A DNA stretch of 22,014 nt from Haplomitrium mnioides (taxonomy: Eukaryota; Marchantiophyta; Haplomitriopsida; Calobryales), in contig JBNGIS010020603.1 in the NCBI GenBank assembly GCA_049999725.1, positions 37,794 to 59,807 on the forward strand, given 5' to 3'. Shown here one piece after another: positions 1 through 7,985 of this stretch. The translations under genes were made by a program, and so were the position numbers. A model generated the notes under the pieces. It had not been told where the DNA came from. It made no database searches and saw only the letters and a list, made by a program, of their open reading frames with translations. How positions within the stretch are numbered: the stretch's first letter is position 1; every line of letters begins with the position of its first letter.

Positions 1-58
1 GCTGCCGCCTCGGGTTCCTTGTAAACCGCATTAGCCCCTGTTCCACTGGCTGACACCT
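1..58 (-). other. Possible exon fragment at window edge
   Basis: Read on the minus strand, an AT-rich stretch ends in a plausible splice acceptor (TTAGATTAGAAG) at about 59. After it the sequence becomes GC-richer and stays open in two frames to the window edge, one reading VSASGTGANAVYKEPEAA. The abrupt composition change at a candidate AG acceptor is the only evidence. No family is recognised and the piece is too short to test. Confidence 0.12.
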
Positions 59-1189
59 TCTAATCTAATAAATCACTAAGACATAATGCAAAAAGGAAAT
101 CTAACTACATAGATATAGACAAACAAGTTATACACTATATGCAAGAGAAAATAGAGTCCTTGAAGGCCCTCTGGATTTCTACTAGCGATTCCTTCCCTTC
201 TGAATCCTTGCTGCCTTACAACCCGCAGCTCAGCAACCACCCACGCACCCCTCTCTCCAGATAGTTTTTTAACTTCCCTTGCGAGAAGCCCTACTTTTAC
301 TTCCTCAGGCTAGGAAGAGAGTTTCTTTGACTTCTACCTCTGGAAGATAGCTTTCCCAGCTGCAGGTAGCTCACTCCACCCTCGAGCCTCGACGAGTCAT
401 CTCGCGCAGTGTGCAGGCACTAACGCAGCCCCCCCTCTCTCAGCTCCACTTGAAGAATCACACCAAAGTGTACTCCGAACACTCTGGGCTGATGCACTGG
501 CACAAGGAAATGCCGAGACGACTCCAAGCTTCTCACTTGGCAACCTCTCCTTAGTTCTCGGCAAGTTGGAATCCCTTCAAACTATTGTATCAGTCCTCCT
601 CCGCTCTGATCCACCGGTAAGGATGAGGTCACCTGGATGGCCTGAGCATCCAGAGCTCCTCACTCTGCAATCCTTGGCGTCCCTCCAGTCCTCCTCTGAT
701 TCCCCCTGGCCCCTTGGAGCTAGTACCTCTGCTTCACGTAGTTCCTCATTGAATTCTCACCCATGCCTTACCATGCGCGATTCCCTTGTCTTGGTATCGC
801 TGTCACGCCCCGCAATTGCTCGTGCATCAACCCCCAAGAATTCGAAGGCCATCGATGTATACCCCCTTGTGAGCGTTGAACCCGTGAGCCCGATCCCAAG
901 AAAGGTCGTTAATCCCGTTGGATCTCTGGAACTAGGAGGTGACGACGCGTGGCGCTTCGCCTGTTAATCCCGTTACAACCGACAAGGAGAGCGCGCCGCG
1001 TGTCCCACCATGATGAAAGTACAAACGGTAACTTCAACGGGGAGTATGAAGAATCTCGCGGGTTGAGATTCCGTAGATTCCCGCGGCTAAGTCCAAAGGG
1101 TTCTTTGAAATAGAGTTCTGAAGCACCCCACGGAACTCAGTCCACAAAATCTCCAAAGATTCTCCCGTAGATCCCTCTTTGTTCTCCTC
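59..1189. other. GC-rich gene-free block, unassigned
   Basis: Positions 59-150 are AT-rich, then G+C and CpG rise sharply. Long open frames exist on both strands (plus-strand frame open about 314-967; a minus-strand frame open over much of the same span with a single TGA). Neither has a recognisable domain, and simultaneous openness on both strands is expected in GC-rich DNA. A 7-bp perfect inverted repeat, GAATCTC and GAGATTC around a 7-nt loop, sits at 1051-1071. I see no convincing gene here. Confidence 0.35.
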
Positions 1190-1546
1190 GCGCCACGTCG
1201 TCCGACGCCACCCCGCAAGGGAGTAGGCTGACTGTCGCGCTGACAGCTCCTTCCGTAGTTGACTCGCACGTTGCCCGAGGTCCGATGAACTCTTTTCCTT
1301 GTACCGCGTGTCCTGTGAGTCGCTTCGGGGTCCTTGGAGTCGCCACGTCCTCCGAAGGATGTCGTCTGACGCCGCCTCACAAGGGGGTAGGCGGACCGTC
1401 GGTTGACTTCCTTCCGAAGTTGACCCACGGAACCTCTTGCGTGCTTCCCAAGGCGCTATATCATCCGAAGGCCGCCGTCCGACGCTGCCCCACAAAGGGG
1501 TAGGCGGGCTGTCGCGCAGACCCTTCTTCCAAAGTTGACCATCGGA
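1190..1546. repeat. Three degenerate GC-rich direct repeats
   Basis: Three related copies start near 1197, 1361 and 1474. Each carries GTC(C/T)GACGC, then a C-rich/CAA/GGG segment (CGCAAGGGAGTAGG, CACAAGGGGGTAGGCGG, CACAAAGGGGTAGGCGG), then TGTCGCG or a variant, and ends in a (T/C)TTCC...AGTTGAC motif. Spacing is irregular (about 164 and 113 bp), so this is a decayed tandem or segmental repeat, not a clean satellite. Open frames over it (for example minus strand 1034-1669) reflect the repeat's composition and show no domain. Confidence 0.55.
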
Positions 1547-1859
1547 AAATCTACCAAGTTTCTCAACGCACCACGTTTCCGAAGCCCTTCTGCGGACTCC
1601 TTGCGCTCGCCACGTCATCCGAAGAGCCGCTCCGGACTTACCCCGCTCGCCGAATAAGAACTGTACCAATGTTGCCGCTTCGTCGTATCTTCAAAGTAAG
1701 AACTATGCGCGCGCCCGAGGCTCTCTTCGTTAACATTTCCAAAAGCTTGATATAAGAACTACAAGGCCCTTTCAGACCTTTTGCCCCTTTCGAACTTTCG
1801 GATGCCGACCGCACCCCATCGAACTTTCACCCTTGTGATGTTGGATCGGCGTTGAATCA
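1547..1859. other. GC-rich spacer, no feature seen
   Basis: It continues the composition of the flanking repeat-bearing block, with scattered TCCGAAG and TTTCGG motifs. No convincing open frame, splice context or RNA gene was recognised. Confidence 0.35.
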
Positions 1860-2165
1860 CCTTTTCGGCGCCGCTTGCTCCTCCGTCGGTCGCACCGGCG
1901 TTAGATTGATTTTTCGCTTGCCCTCATCCTTCTCTTTGTTGGCCAATTTGGTGATCTGTCCCCCTTTCGGCTCTCCTCTATGTTTCCTCTTGACGGATTC
2001 GCGCTAAGTCGCCCCTTCGGCTTCTCCGCTCCCCCTCCGCTCGGATCTCCAATGTATCATCCTTTCGGCACTCTCAGTTTTCCTTCGGCCAGACCCCCGA
2101 TAAGTCGCTATTTCGGACCCTCTTCCTTGCTCCCTGGTTGGTTTCCTCGCGGATCCCTCTTAACC
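1860..2165. repeat. Degenerate ~49-bp periodic repeat with TTTCGG core
   Basis: A TTCGG or TTTCGG motif recurs with its final G at about 1868, 1970, 2020, 2068 and 2116, with a weaker copy near 1917, giving a 48-52 bp period. A second motif, TAAGTCGC, recurs at about 2004 and 2101, two periods apart, with a weaker TAAGTAGG near 2200. The units are strongly diverged outside these cores. This looks like an old minisatellite, or subrepeats inside a GC-rich retrotransposon LTR or UTR; which one cannot be decided from the window. Confidence 0.45.
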
Positions 2166-2816
2166 TTAGTCCTCACATCGTAAGAAAGATCGGAACCCCG
2201 CTAAGTAGGATCCTTCCACTTAAGAAGACGCCTCTTCGTAGATTCTCAGGCCTCCTGGTGCCGCCGCATCATCCGTGGAATCCGCAAAGTGCTCCGGCGA
2301 CGCCACGTTTCTGTGGAATCTCGCGGGGCCTTCCGGGGACTCCACACTTCCGCCAGGGTTCGCGGACTCGAATGGAAGAGTTCGATCGGCCCTTGCAGGG
2401 CGTGCTCCTGCTTGCGGGATTGAGGCGTCCCTCTTCTCTGGCCTTGCTCGCCCTCGTGACGATCTCACCTTCTCATTTTCCTCCTTGATCCTTGCTTCTC
2501 GATTTGTGGCCGCTGCAGGACCCCTGCGATCTGACTTTCTTCGGAGTGCCTTCGGATTTCGTTGTTGTGGATCTGTTCTTCTTCCTCCTGTGATCGCTTT
2601 GCCATAGGTGGCCACTCTCTTCCTTCTCTCCAGGCTCTGATTCCCGCATTCCCCTCTCACACACGAGCTCTCATTGGCCTGCTTCGAATTTTGAAAGGTG
2701 GCCCCTCCTCTGGCTGGCGATCATGGTTCCCTCCTCATCTCTTCCGCCATGATCTTGTTTCCCTCCCATGACTCATTCGCCCTGCTCTTAGAAGCTGTTT
2801 GAGGGTAATCCGTGGC
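2166..2816. other. GC-rich block with doubtful minus-strand first exon
   Basis: No recognised family. On the minus strand an ATG at 2605-2603 opens a 45-codon acidic/basic frame beginning MAKRSQEEEEQIHNNEIRR, which runs into a good donor-like AG|GTGAGAT at 2469/2468. It could be a first exon of an unidentified gene, but no downstream exon is confirmed. A perfect 8-bp inverted repeat, GATCATGG and CCATGATC with a ~20-nt loop, lies at about 2720-2755. Other long frames here (2220-2660 minus, 2275-2607 plus) overlap antisense and are low-complexity. Confidence 0.2.
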
Positions 2817-3017
2817 TCATGAGAGGTCTTCCCACTTGCCAAGGGTTATTGTGTCGCGGATGCTCCCAACTTCCTGAGTTCTGCTTGAATGCTCCAAACC
2901 ACCGGCTGACACATTTACAATTGGTTCGGTCCTTCTTCCTTCATAAAATTCATTTGTGGTACACATGCAACCACCAAGAAAAAATGCCACAACTGCTAAG
3001 GTAGAGATCATAACCAC
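2817..3017 (-). CDS. Candidate terminal exon, unidentified membrane-anchored protein
   Basis: An open frame of 66 codons ends in TGA at 2819-2817. Its left boundary is a strong plant-type acceptor on the minus strand: a pyrimidine-rich CTATTTGCTCTCTTCTAAG immediately before GTGGTTATG. The exon would encode a hydrophobic, membrane-like segment first (VVMISTLAVVAFFLGG), then a polar tail (TNEFYEGRRTEPIVNV) and the C-terminus LGKWEDLS. The residue mix looks like real protein, unlike the frames in the neighbouring GC-rich block. I do not recognise the family. Upstream exons would have to lie at higher coordinates, beyond the repeat nest starting at 3045, which fits a long repeat-filled intron but is unproven. 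It could instead be a chance frame or a retained gene fragment. Confidence 0.3.
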   Translation of the reverse strand: MVMISTLAVVAFFLGGCMCTTNEFYEGRRTEPIVNVSAGGLEHSSRTQEVGSIRDTITLGKWEDLS

Positions 3018-3044
3018 CTTAGAAGAGAGCAAATAGGTGAAAAT

Positions 3045-3664
3045 TCTCCCATTATATATCATCTTTTATTATTGAAAATCTCCATTTTTTTTTCATAAAA
3101 AACATGTGAGCATCAAGCACCTAGTTCCTATATCTTATATGGACTAGCAACCACTTTTCTTGACCATTTCTTTTTTTTCAACAATTTCATCTACCATTCT
3201 ATCTTATGGCCTCTATGTGAGCTTTCTATTGATGAACTTTAAGTTTCTTATAGAGTGCACATAAACGGGTACAAGTACAAATAAACATATACTAGAAAAG
3301 AACATAAAATCTTTTTCCAAAATTTTCCCAAGAGAGAACACTTACCTATATTGAAGAGATTTGTTTTTGACTTTTTGGATGTCTCCTCTAAGTATTGGCT
3401 TGTCTTTTGATGATCTAACTGTAGTCATGCTTTGCCGAGTTTGGGAATCCTCTCTTGTTCTAATTCTAATACATGAAATTCTACTCTATAACATATAATT
3501 TAAAACATTGAAATCTAGTACTAAGAAATTCTAAGCTTTGATGTTGTTGCTGAAAGCTAATGTAGTGTTGATGTCAATTCAATGCAGATCTGTTTGAGCT
3601 CCAATGCTAGCACTTGATTTCTCTTTAAGCATATCTTTATACTCCATCGTTGACGTAATAACAT
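3045..3664 (-). repeat. Left arm of ancient ~620-bp inverted repeat
   Basis: The reverse complement of this segment aligns along its length with 5312-5930. Conserved anchors include TTGGAGCTCAAACA, AGATTTCAATGT, a TCTCTCTTGGGAA block followed by AAAAGATTTT, TTTGTACTTGT versus TTGTACTTGT, and AAAGTTCATCAA. Identity is roughly 60% by eye with small indels, so the pair is old. In both arms one frame gives a similar short peptide containing FGAQT or IGAQT and ends in a stop at the homologous place (GCT TAG here, GTT TAA in the partner), which hints at coding ancestry. The arm could be a TE terminus, an LTR or a duplicated gene piece. Confidence 0.6.
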
Positions 3665-3715
3665 GCACTCATTTTTCAAAAATGAGCGTGGAACATCATT
3701 TAGATGTGTATGCGC
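3665..3715. other. Short AT-rich spacer
   Basis: This separates the left inverted-repeat arm from the relic LTR. No feature is seen. Confidence 0.3.
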
Positions 3716-4376
3716 TATCACATGGTAGTAATTTAGGTCTAGAAATGCATATGGTATATGGTTGTGGAGAGTGTTGTGCAAAAGGCAAAAGCTCTTTAGT
3801 TTAAAATATCAAAATTAACCAAATATGGCATAGATTTAGTTTCTTATACCCTCATGGATTCAATTTTTCTCAGCCACAAAAGAAAAAATGGAGGATTTCT
3901 CCAAGTTTTTGCTTGATTTGTCACAATCAAAGAGAATGTAAGGTCTACTTGTTCATGGAGTCTGAAACTCTTAGACTGAAACCAAATTTGAATAAGAAAC
4001 CAATGCACAATATTTCAACTCTAGATTCAGAGTGAAATGCTCACTACTAACAAAAGTTCAATTGCTGTCTGAAAGACCAAAAATTACAACACTCATAGAA
4101 ATCTCAAGTAGTAACTTCTTTAATTCAAAAAAATCTTGCATTGAAATTCAGCACAAAATTTTATCATCCTAACATATGTATGCTCAGAAGTTCTTTGTTG
4201 TTGTACTCATAGTGATAGAAGAAAAGAACTCACAACTCAAAATTGAGATAAAAGAAGTCTTAATGAACTTTAGAATTTGGTTCTCAACTTCAATTGGCTA
4301 TCACAAGAAGATCACAACTCCAAAAAAAGAAAACTTTGACATCAATTTGTAGTCATTATTGTCATTTAGTCTTCTA
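3716..4376 (-). mobile_element. Decayed LTR fragment, same family as the intact element
   Basis: Starting at 3716 (TATCACATGGTAGT), this segment aligns collinearly with the LTR of the intact element (TGTCGCGTGGCAGT at 12946), without a gap over the first ~46 bases. Later anchors include GGTATATGG, GAGAGTGTTGTGCAAA, GGATTCAAT, TTTCTCCAA, GTCTGAAACTCT, GAACTCACAACTCAAA, CTCAACTTCAA and AATTTGTAG. Similarity fades after about 4376, so roughly 660 of 1724 bp remain. Orientation matches the intact element (minus strand). No internal region of that family is attached on either side, so this is a truncated or solo LTR. Every CpG in the first 14 bases has become CA/TA, the signature of methylated-C deamination, which fits great age. 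Confidence 0.75.
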
Positions 4377-4429
4377 GTTGACGGTGCAACTTTTATAGCT
4401 TCTTTCCTTGACTCTGCATACTTACCTGA

Positions 4430-5105
4430 TTTGGATGCCCCCTTGAGCTTGTTAGTAATTGTGGAATTCACTTCCTAATTTAAATCATTGCAGAGTTTAC
4501 TAACCTCTATTCTATTTGGCATTGCATCTCTACTCCCTACCACACTCAAACAAAAATAGTCAAGCTGAATCTACGAACAAAGTCCTTAAGTCAATACTTA
4601 CAAAGACTAATTTGGCCCATCATTTTGATTGGAATGAGCACTTTTTTACTGGTCTTTGAGCCTACTTCTCCATGAACAAATCAGCAATTGGATATATGGC
4701 CTTCCATCTTGGCTATGGCCAAGAATTGTTACTTCCCATTGAAATTCAAGTCCATCTTTGAGAATTTCCATTGCATATCGACTAAGTTATTACAACGTAG
4801 GCTAGTGGATTTAGAGCACTTGAATGAAGTTCAAGTAACTTCCTTTGCCTTATGCTTCAAACATCAATTTAAAATTAAACACAAGCACAACCAACACATT
4901 TAGAACATATTTTTCAAGTTCACGATTAGTTCTAGTTTTTGACATGAGATATATCAAATTTGCCACCAAGTTTACAATGTATTGGTCCAACCCTTACAAA
5001 GTCACAACAATGCATGAACATAGATATTTGAGTCTTGAGATACTTGACAAAATTACTTTTGTTGCACATGTTAATGCAAATTGTATAAAATTATACTATT
5101 TGTGA
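4430..5105 (+). pseudogene. Decayed Ty3/gypsy integrase, C-terminal half
   Basis: Plus-strand frames in succession give an integrase-like series. FGCPLELVSNCGIHF comes at 4430, where the family Asp-Asn-Gly has become Asn-Cys-Gly, removing the second catalytic Asp. STPYHTQT follows near 4525. After a frame change, QAESTNKVLKSILTK at 4561 carries the catalytic Glu (codon 4567-4569). AYFSMNKSAIGYMAFHLGYG and LLPIE follow, then a LEHLNE helix region at ~4815 and LVLVFD ... WSNPYKV ... VNANCIKLYYL, a GPY/F-type C-terminal module ending at 5105. There are at least two frame changes and in-frame stops (TAA near 4479, TGA near 4649), consistent with CAA-to-TAA and TGG-to-TGA. The N-terminal domain and everything upstream are missing. 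This gives it opposite orientation and a different lineage from the minus-strand element, whose GPY/F region differs. Confidence 0.75.
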
Positions 5106-5311
5106 TTTTTTGTTTTCGTGTTTTTGTTCTTGTTTTTGTTACTCTGGTTTTGTACTTCGTCATTTTTTTCAGCTTTTATTACCTATTCCGACAACCATTC
5201 CTGATTTTTTGCCCAATTGTGTTGTCTTTGAGTTGTCATTCCTTGACTTTTGTTCTCTGAACTTAAGTCTCTCTTATGTTTTTGCACAAGACGTTCAAAG
5301 CTTAAACCATG
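5106..5311. other. T-rich tract 3' of the integrase relic
   Basis: A strongly T-rich stretch (TTTTTGTTTTCGTG, TTCTTGTTTTTG) lies between the integrase relic and the right inverted-repeat arm. If the arm is the 3' LTR of the plus-strand relic, this would be its 3' untranslated part; a purine-rich GGTAGAAGATAGAG at ~5323 lies at the edge of the arm. This role is only inferred. Confidence 0.25.
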
Positions 5312-5930
5312 GGATCTATTATGGTAGAAGATAGAGTTCAAAAACATGTTAAATGAACACTCAATTGCAAAATTTGGAGCTCAAACATATATGCATCGAC
5401 TCGACATTGACTCTACAGCAACTTTCAACATTGATGTCAAAGTTTAACATTCTTATTAGTAGATTTCAATGTATTAAGATTAAATATTTAGATTAGAATT
5501 CAAAGTAGAACTACAATGTTTAACTTAGTTGATTCCCGAACTAGACAAAACTCAATTTCAATCAGATCAGCAGAAAGCCAACTAGAATCTTGGAAGACAC
5601 TCAAAGAATCAAAACAAACAATCTTTTTAATGGGGATAAGTATTCTCTCTCTTGGGAATGTTGGGAAAAGATTTTGTGTATTTTTTATATGTGTGATTGT
5701 TCTATTATTGTACTTGTTTATATGTGTTAAATTATTAGAAAACTAAAGTTCATCAAGAGAAGTTTGCATAGGACACGAGATATATATGGCAATTGGTTGA
5801 ACTAACTTTGAAGGTGAATTAGTCAAGGATAGTTGGCTGCTAGTTGAGTGTCTGACAACAAGCTAGAGTTTGATGAAGAAAAAGACAAAAGTTCAATAAT
5901 CAAAGTTGGTGTATAGCCAAAGATTTTGGG
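5312..5930 (+). repeat. Right arm of ancient ~620-bp inverted repeat
   Basis: This pairs with the reverse complement of 3045-3664, with alignment anchors at TTGGAGCTCAAACATAT, TAGATTTCAATGTATTAA, TCTCTCTTGGGAATG, TTGTACTTGTTTATATG, AAAGTTCATCAAGAGAA and TTCAATAAT. It directly follows the integrase relic in the same orientation, so it may be that element's 3' LTR, with the left arm a second, inverted copy. No clean TG...CA ends were found. Similarity stops near 5930 (GATTTTGGG). Confidence 0.6.
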
Positions 5931-6334
5931 AGCGCTTGGAAATGTTTATACACTAGCGAAGAAGGTGATTTTGGAGAATGATGGATTCTGAGGAGAGAAG
6001 GATAATTGCACTGGAAATTGGAAGACTATATAGTAGAAAAATCTATTGGTGAAGTATGTATAGACAAGGCTGGAATTCGAAACATTGCAGCCTTGTATTT
6101 GCTTGAATGATTGGCTGAAAGAAATGGAAAATCAAAAGAGAAGACTGGTTTGTTAAATGTTGTATATTTGAGGGTGAATCTGCAGTTGTGAAGTGTGTTA
6201 GCCACTAAGTGCAATCTGAATTGAAAACTTCATGTTAATATGAAGTGTGGAAGGTCTGTGCCATTAATAAGCGTCATCAAATGTTTTTGCAAATTGGTCT
6301 TGTAAGCGAATTCCCTTGTGAGCAATCCAAAATA
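5931..6334. other. AT-rich, no feature seen
   Basis: Short frames only, no recognised motif, and no clear match to other parts of the window. Confidence 0.3.
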
Positions 6335-6979
6335 TGTTAGATCTTGTTTGTGTATACCCATTTGTGTCATGGGTGTGTAGCATTGGTTTGTGTATGTGTT
6401 AGAATGCTTAGTGTATTCAAAGTCCTTTGTAGCCCCTTTATGTGTTTTGTAATCTAGAGTAACATTGTGAAATGACTATGTTGAGACAAGAAACAAAAGA
6501 TTAAAATCACAAAGAAGAGTCTACCTTATGCCTACACATCACACTACATATAAACTTGTTTGTATGTGTGTAATCATGGAATGAATTAAGGATAAGAAAT
6601 ATGGAATTAAATCTAGAAAAAGAAGTTTGCCTCGTCATTCGCCTATATGTTCTATTTTGGGGTTGTTAGTCTTTCTCCTTTTTTGGGTTATGTATACGTG
6701 ATTCCAGCCTAAGATGAACCAACATAATGATTGTAGCTTCTGAGTGTAGAGTAGAGCACACACTTGATAGTCTACCTTGCGTTGTAGAATAGAATTGGGT
6801 CTTGATCAACAAATGACAATGTAGCTTTTCGTGTTCATTGGAAAACTTTGCTTGGATTTGGTGATCTGAACACTATGGATAAAGTGAAATTGTTCTATGA
6901 ACTAGTCTATTTCTTATTATTGAATTATAGTTGTCTTTGATTTGATATTGCTTTTCTAAGTTGGTATTCAAGTTTGGTA
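6335..6979 (+). mobile_element. Possible Ty1/copia LTR remnant with primer-binding site
   Basis: TTGGTATTCAAGTTTGGT at about 6961-6978 resembles the initiator-Met primer-binding site usual in plant Ty1/copia elements, with about 4 mismatches in 18. It is preceded by TTTCTAAG, a decayed form of the CTAACA that often ends such LTRs, and a matching TGTTAG start occurs at 6335, giving a ~620-bp candidate LTR. No gag or pol domain was found downstream, and the sequence soon runs into unrelated material, so at best this is a truncated relic. The primer-site resemblance could be chance. Confidence 0.25.
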
Positions 6980-7216
6980 AGGTCTTTATTCTATCGATTT
7001 GATGATGTTAGAATAATACAACATAGCAATAAATTAAAACAATTACATACAAATAAACATAACAAAGAATTACAAAAAATGAACTTCTACAATGACTCAC
7101 TAGATGTTGAGATCAGTTATGCAACATATTTTCAAAAAGACATCCTTAGTGATGCTAAGTTGTTAAGAAGAATGAATTGTTGCAAAAGACCAAAACTTCA
7201 AAGTAGCTACCACTGC
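6980..7216. other. AT-rich, open frame without recognised domain
   Basis: A plus-strand frame (6974-7225) of 83 codons is Lys/Asn-rich and matches no domain I know. If the preceding segment is a copia LTR remnant, this would be its leader or gag start, but nothing supports that beyond position. Confidence 0.15.
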
Positions 7217-7254
7217 AAAGGATGACACCATTTCAAAGATGTCATCCTTTGAAA
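7217..7254. repeat. Strong hairpin with two alternative stems
   Basis: AAAGGATGACA at 7217-7227 and TGTCATCCTTT at 7240-7250 form a perfect 11-bp stem with a 12-nt loop. An overlapping alternative stem pairs TTTCAAAG (7231-7238) with CTTTGAAA (7247-7254). No run of T on either side suggests a terminator. Possible origins are the end of a small inverted-repeat transposon or a palindromic junction. Confidence 0.6.
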
Positions 7255-7708
7255 GAGGCTATGAATTGTTATGATTGTATTCCTTATGCTTGTACTCTTA
7301 AAGGTTGTAATTGTAAGGAATGTTCGCAATTGCCAAAGTTAAATCTTGAGGTTTAATGAGCCCCTTCAATTGGCATTCATTTGACTCTCCATGGATTTGA
7401 TAAAAAGATCACGTTGAGCTCATCTACATAGAATTGTAGATCAGCCTCATTCGCATCCACAACTCCCCTTGAACTTGGGTCAACACTTCCTCCTTGTTGC
7501 CTTAGTTTCCACTCTCTTGCCTTTTGATAGTGGAGCAAAAAGCTTGAGGATACAAGACTATGGTTGGAGCTTGGTCTTGTTCCTCAATTGCCTTCCTTGG
7601 TGACCCGAGTCTTCCTTTTACCTTTTGCATATGCTGCTAACTTCTTTACAAGTTGATGTTTCATTGTTTCGTCTTCTTGGATAAGCCAAAACATATTGGA
7701 TCAAAGAC
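7255..7708. other. No feature seen
   Basis: Intermediate base composition and no long frame. The minus strand is somewhat purine-rich, with AAGGCAATTGAGG-type text, but shows no recognised domain or RNA. Confidence 0.3.
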
Positions 7709-7804
7709 TCACGAGTCCATACGCATATGGACTAGCAAGTCTATATGCACCAAGACTGGCAATCCATGAGTACATAGACTACCTTGTCTTTGCATGCAAG
7801 GACT
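7709..7804. repeat. 24-bp near-palindromic tandem repeat, 4 units
   Basis: Four consecutive 24-bp units begin at 7709, 7733, 7757 and 7781 with exact period. Unit 1 contains GAGTCCATACGCATATGGAC; the others vary as AAGTCTATATGCACCAAGAC, AATCCATGAGTACATAGACT and TGTCTTTGCATGCAAGGACT. The units are imperfect palindromes (AGTCCAT ... ATGGACT). The same unit recurs at 9418-9600. Confidence 0.8.
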
Positions 7805-7985
7805 TGCTGGGGTTAGGAATACAAACTAAATATAACAAAAAACAATTGTACAAGCAATAAAAATCAAAGAAGTTAAATGTTGAATGAAAATAAAGAAATT
7901 ACCAAGTGTGTTTTGAAACCTAAGTAGAAGGGCATCTTTGATTCCTCCGTATGGATGGGAATTTCATATATGCCTTCTCTTAGGT
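7805..7985. other. AT-rich spacer
   Basis: Between the first 24-bp array and the decayed coding segment. Nothing recognised. Confidence 0.25.

Noticed and set aside
601-617. Minus-strand GGTGGATCAGAGC resembling an initiator-Met primer-binding site.
   Set aside because: One base is missing in the key part, no CA LTR end precedes it, and no LTR partner was found.
566-967. 133-codon plus-strand frame in the GC-rich block.
   Set aside because: The first codon is TTG, the opposite strand is also mostly open, and there is no domain; composition alone explains it.
1034-1669. 211-codon minus-strand frame.
   Set aside because: It runs across the degenerate GC-rich repeats, overlaps other open frames and is rich in Arg/Ser/Gly without any recognisable domain.
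2220-2660. 146-codon minus-strand and 110-codon plus-strand frames overlapping.
   Set aside because: Antisense overlap in GC-rich DNA and low-complexity residues; only the short ATG-to-donor stretch at 2469-2605 was kept as a weak candidate.
7709-7804. Regularly spaced short repeats as a possible CRISPR array.
   Set aside because: There are no unique spacers between repeats; the units are contiguous, and the context is a plant-type nuclear genome.
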